Below, in pieces: positions 6,512-8,300 of a stretch of 8,300 bases of DNA. The stretch is from assembly GCA_036570465.1 (NCBI GenBank), contig DATCYD010000006.1, positions 1 through 8,300 on the forward strand, in the 5' to 3' direction. The position numbers were made by a program, and so were the translations under genes. Below the pieces are notes generated by a model. The model ran no database searches and was not told the DNA's origin. It worked only from the letters and a program-made list of their open reading frames with translations. The stretch comes from Anseongella sp036570465. GTDB lineage: Bacteria; Bacteroidota; Bacteroidia; Sphingobacteriales; Sphingobacteriaceae. Position 1 is the stretch's first letter, and every line of letters starts with the position of its first letter.

Positions 6512-6907
6512 TTATTCCAGATGAAATACTTCTTCCATGCTGCTCCATTTCCCGTTCACAGCAACTGTGTCCGGCAATGGAATCTGGGTAGGACTTGTTT
6601 CGTTCCACCAGCGCCGGGTAAGGGTATCGGCGGCCATCTTTTCCATATCGCCCTCGAAATTATCACCGGTATATTCAAAATAACTAAATAGATAATAGTT
6701 GTTATCAATCTCCCGGATGAAAATAGAATAATTTCGAATATTGCATTCTTTGATTTTTTCCAGCACGCCTGGCCAGGGGTTGGCATGTAGCTGCTTATAA
6801 TGATCGATCTTTTCAGGTTTGATACCGGTGACCATTCCATAGCGGTGAGCGGGGTGCGTGCCTGCCTCTCCGCTGGAGATAAACTCTCTAGGGGATGTTT
6901 TTCTCAT
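6512..6907 (-). CDS. RhaM/DUF718-family sugar mutarotase, probably acting on L-fucose
   Basis: Proteins of this family interconvert the alpha and beta anomers of a 6-deoxy-sugar. The protein has 131 residues; E. coli RhaM has 104. Compared with RhaM, H41 (QLHANPWPGV) matches catalytic His22, Y60 (RNYSIF) matches Tyr41, and Y37 matches Tyr18. The RRWW motif (98-101) and the C-terminal EEVFHL are also conserved. The gene lies 31 bp after a fucosidase gene, which favours L-fucose over L-rhamnose; that substrate is inference. The ATG at 6907 gives about 20 residues ahead of the RhaM-like region. The next in-frame ATG (residue 25, base 6835) would remove part of the first beta-strand, so the longer start is preferred. 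No signal peptide is seen, so the enzyme is cytoplasmic. Confidence 0.88.
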   Translation of the reverse strand: MRKTSPREFISSGEAGTHPAHRYGMVTGIKPEKIDHYKQLHANPWPGVLEKIKECNIRNYSIFIREIDNNYYLFSYFEYTGDNFEGDMEKMAADTLTRRWWNETSPTQIPLPDTVAVNGKWSSMEEVFHLE

Positions 6908-6924
6908 TTCAGCATATTGAAGTT

Positions 6925-6944
6925 CGGTAATATGAACATTACCG
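6925..6944 (-). repeat. Stem-loop over the fucosidase stop codon
   Basis: CGGTAAT (6925-6931) and ATTACCG (6938-6944) form a perfect 7-bp stem with a 6-nt loop. The stem includes the fucosidase TAA stop (6939-6941) and sits 18 bp before the mutarotase ATG. There is no T-run, so it is not an intrinsic terminator. It might affect coupling or mRNA stability between the two genes, or be chance. Confidence 0.3.
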
Positions 6945-8255
6945 GATCACCGGAATGCTTTCAGCATCCCCATCCAGGGTAAGTTCTATTATATAATTGA
7001 GTCCGGATTGTCCGGAGGAGGGAAGTTGGACCAGCAGATGCTCATCTCTTTCGATGATGTTGACCTGCTTTCCACCGAGTACGGCGGCGCTTTGTATTTT
7101 CCGTCCGGGGATCTTCTTTAGTTCAATTGTGGCAGTATCGGTGTTTAGCACATGCAGGTAAATCTTGTTGCCTTTTCTGGTGGACGCATAATGATCCGTG
7201 GGTTCATACGGGCCGCCAAATGTATTATACACGGCGTCCCCATTGTTTTTCAGCCATTGACCGATCTCTTGCAGCCGGGTGACCTGCCTTGCTTCTATTC
7301 TCCCGTCGGGCATGGGGCCTACGTTAAGGAGCAGGTTGCCGTTCCCTCCTGACGTTTTCGAGAGAATGTCCAGGCACTGGTCCAGGGATTTTATGTTGTC
7401 GTTCGGTTTCCAGGCCCATTGGCTGGAGAGGGTAAAACAACTCTCCCAGGGTACATTCATGTCAAGTTTTCCTACTTTTTGTTCGGGTGTGTCGTAGTCG
7501 CCCACCATGCTATCGTCTGTCCGCCTCTTTCCTCCTCCTACATTGCTCAGGCGGTTATTCACGATCAAGTCGGGTTTCAGTTCTTTGAGATAGGCGTAGA
7601 TATCCCGGCCCATTTCGTTCGTCCAGGGCTTTTCCCAGTCGCCATCAAACCATAGCATATATGGATCATAGCGGGTGATTAGTTCTTTCAGCTGATTCTT
7701 CATAAACATTATATAACGGTCCATATCCGCCTTTGGATCGATAGTCTGGTCGGCAGCTGAATGAATGGGATAGTCGGGATGATACCAGTCCAGTACGGAA
7801 TAATAGATGCAGAATTCAATGTCTGCCTTTTTACAGGCCTTTGCCAGGGCGCCCACAATATCCTTCTTATATGGAGTGGCTGCTATATCGTATTCGGTAA
7901 ACTTGCTGGGCCATAACGAAAATCCGTCGTGATGGCGGGCGGTGATGGTGAGGTATTTCATCCCCGCGTCTTTAGCCGCCTTTACCCAGTCATTTGCGTC
8001 GAACAATACCGGGTTAAACTCTTTATAAAGATTATCATAATCCTCCTTGGAGACCTCCCTACCACGGGACCACCCGATTTCGGTACCTCGCAGACTTACC
8101 GGCCCCCAATGAATGAACATACCAAAGCGTTTATCCATAAATCCCCGGATAATCTCAGGATCTGTATGGACGGATTTATCGTACGGTTGGGCGTTCAGCA
8201 GCAGGCCGCAGAAAGCACTCAGTATAATGGTCAAAATGAATTGTTTGCAATACAT
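6939..8255 (-). CDS. Exported alpha-L-fucosidase, glycoside hydrolase family 29
   Basis: This enzyme hydrolyses terminal alpha-L-fucose from glycans by a retaining mechanism. At 438 residues it is a complete GH29 protein. A signal peptide (hydrophobic FILTIILSAFCGLLL, probable cleavage after LNA at residue 22) sends it to the periplasm or beyond. The catalytic barrel shows the GH29 motifs RFGMFIHWGP (His49), TARHHDGFSLW (His108, His109), YYSVLDWYHP and MLWFDGDW, in which Asp204 is the nucleophile; R235 in VNNRL fits the conserved substrate-binding Arg. The acid/base is less certain: Glu258 (DYDTPEQ) and Glu271 (PWESC) are candidates. A C-terminal beta-sandwich runs from about 355 to 430. The ATG follows an A-rich leader (aaaaaaaagaatagaa) as is usual in Bacteroidota. 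It is the first gene of a pair with the mutarotase. The linkage specificity cannot be told from the sequence. Confidence 0.95.
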   Translation of the reverse strand: MYCKQFILTIILSAFCGLLLNAQPYDKSVHTDPEIIRGFMDKRFGMFIHWGPVSLRGTEIGWSRGREVSKEDYDNLYKEFNPVLFDANDWVKAAKDAGMKYLTITARHHDGFSLWPSKFTEYDIAATPYKKDIVGALAKACKKADIEFCIYYSVLDWYHPDYPIHSAADQTIDPKADMDRYIMFMKNQLKELITRYDPYMLWFDGDWEKPWTNEMGRDIYAYLKELKPDLIVNNRLSNVGGGKRRTDDSMVGDYDTPEQKVGKLDMNVPWESCFTLSSQWAWKPNDNIKSLDQCLDILSKTSGGNGNLLLNVGPMPDGRIEARQVTRLQEIGQWLKNNGDAVYNTFGGPYEPTDHYASTRKGNKIYLHVLNTDTATIELKKIPGRKIQSAAVLGGKQVNIIERDEHLLVQLPSSGQSGLNYIIELTLDGDAESIPVIR

Positions 8256-8300
8256 TTCTATTCTTTTTTTTAAGGATTAAACCAAAAAGAGATCTCGCTC
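8256..8300 (-). promoter_or_regulatory. Leader of the fucosidase gene
   Basis: These 45 bases upstream of the fucosidase ATG are very A-rich next to the start on the minus strand and lack a Shine-Dalgarno. No TAnnTTTG promoter box is visible, so the promoter or an upstream co-transcribed gene lies beyond the right edge. Confidence 0.35.

Noticed and set aside
6372..6608. Minus-strand frame of 78 codons after the mutarotase.
   Set aside because: It overlaps the mutarotase 3' end in another frame and reads as low-quality sequence with no hydrophobic core or motif.
8187..8216. SAFC in the fucosidase signal peptide as a possible lipobox.
   Set aside because: The cysteine is in the middle of the hydrophobic stretch and LNAQ further on is a better cleavage site.
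8289..8296. Palindrome GAGATCTC near the right edge.
   Set aside because: Eight-base palindromes are common by chance, and nothing nearby gives it a context.
1..8300. Search for CRISPR arrays, tRNA or rRNA genes, insertion sequences and integrase sites.
   Set aside because: No regularly spaced repeats, cloverleaf-like segments, transposase motifs or terminal inverted repeats were seen by eye.

Overview
The window looks like part of a polysaccharide utilization locus (PUL) from the phylum Bacteroidota. This rests on a SusC/SusD pair, a FecR-type anti-sigma factor, an ECF sigma factor of the 'Bacteroides expansion' type, A-rich translation starts without Shine-Dalgarno sequences, and moderate GC. 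The SusC carries an N-terminal STN signalling domain and a signal peptide ending in LQVSA, a style common in Chitinophagaceae such as Chitinophaga. The genus is inference only.

Every convincing gene is on the minus strand, so transcription runs from right to left. In that order they are: (1) an exported GH29 alpha-L-fucosidase (8255-6939); (2) a RhaM/DUF718-family sugar mutarotase (6907-6512), 31 bp downstream; (3) a gap of about 300 bp with a candidate promoter and a weak hairpin; (4) an ECF sigma factor with a GTG start (6213-5611); (5) a one-pass membrane FecR anti-sigma factor (5523-4267); (6) a 235-bp intergenic region with several structured elements; (7) an STN-containing SusC transporter (4031-690); (8) a SusD lipoprotein that starts 10 bp after susC and runs off the left edge (679-1).

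A likely working model has SusD and SusC capturing and importing a glycan. The STN domain of SusC would report substrate to the periplasmic part of FecR, releasing the ECF sigma factor to transcribe susCD. The fucosidase removes alpha-L-fucose, and the mutarotase interconverts the anomers of the released sugar. The mutarotase family is named for rhamnose, but its fucosidase neighbour makes fucose the likelier substrate here.

The least expected structure is in the fecR-susC gap. On the plus strand there is an exact Bacteroidota -7 promoter box (TATCTTTG, 4031-4038) over the susC start codon. About 60 bp further on comes a 10-bp stem-loop followed by TTTTCTTTT (4097-4132), the form of an intrinsic terminator, although no plus-strand gene is present. 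Together they outline a short antisense RNA opposite the susC leader, comparable in arrangement to the PUL antisense sRNAs known from Bacteroides. This is a prediction from sequence only.
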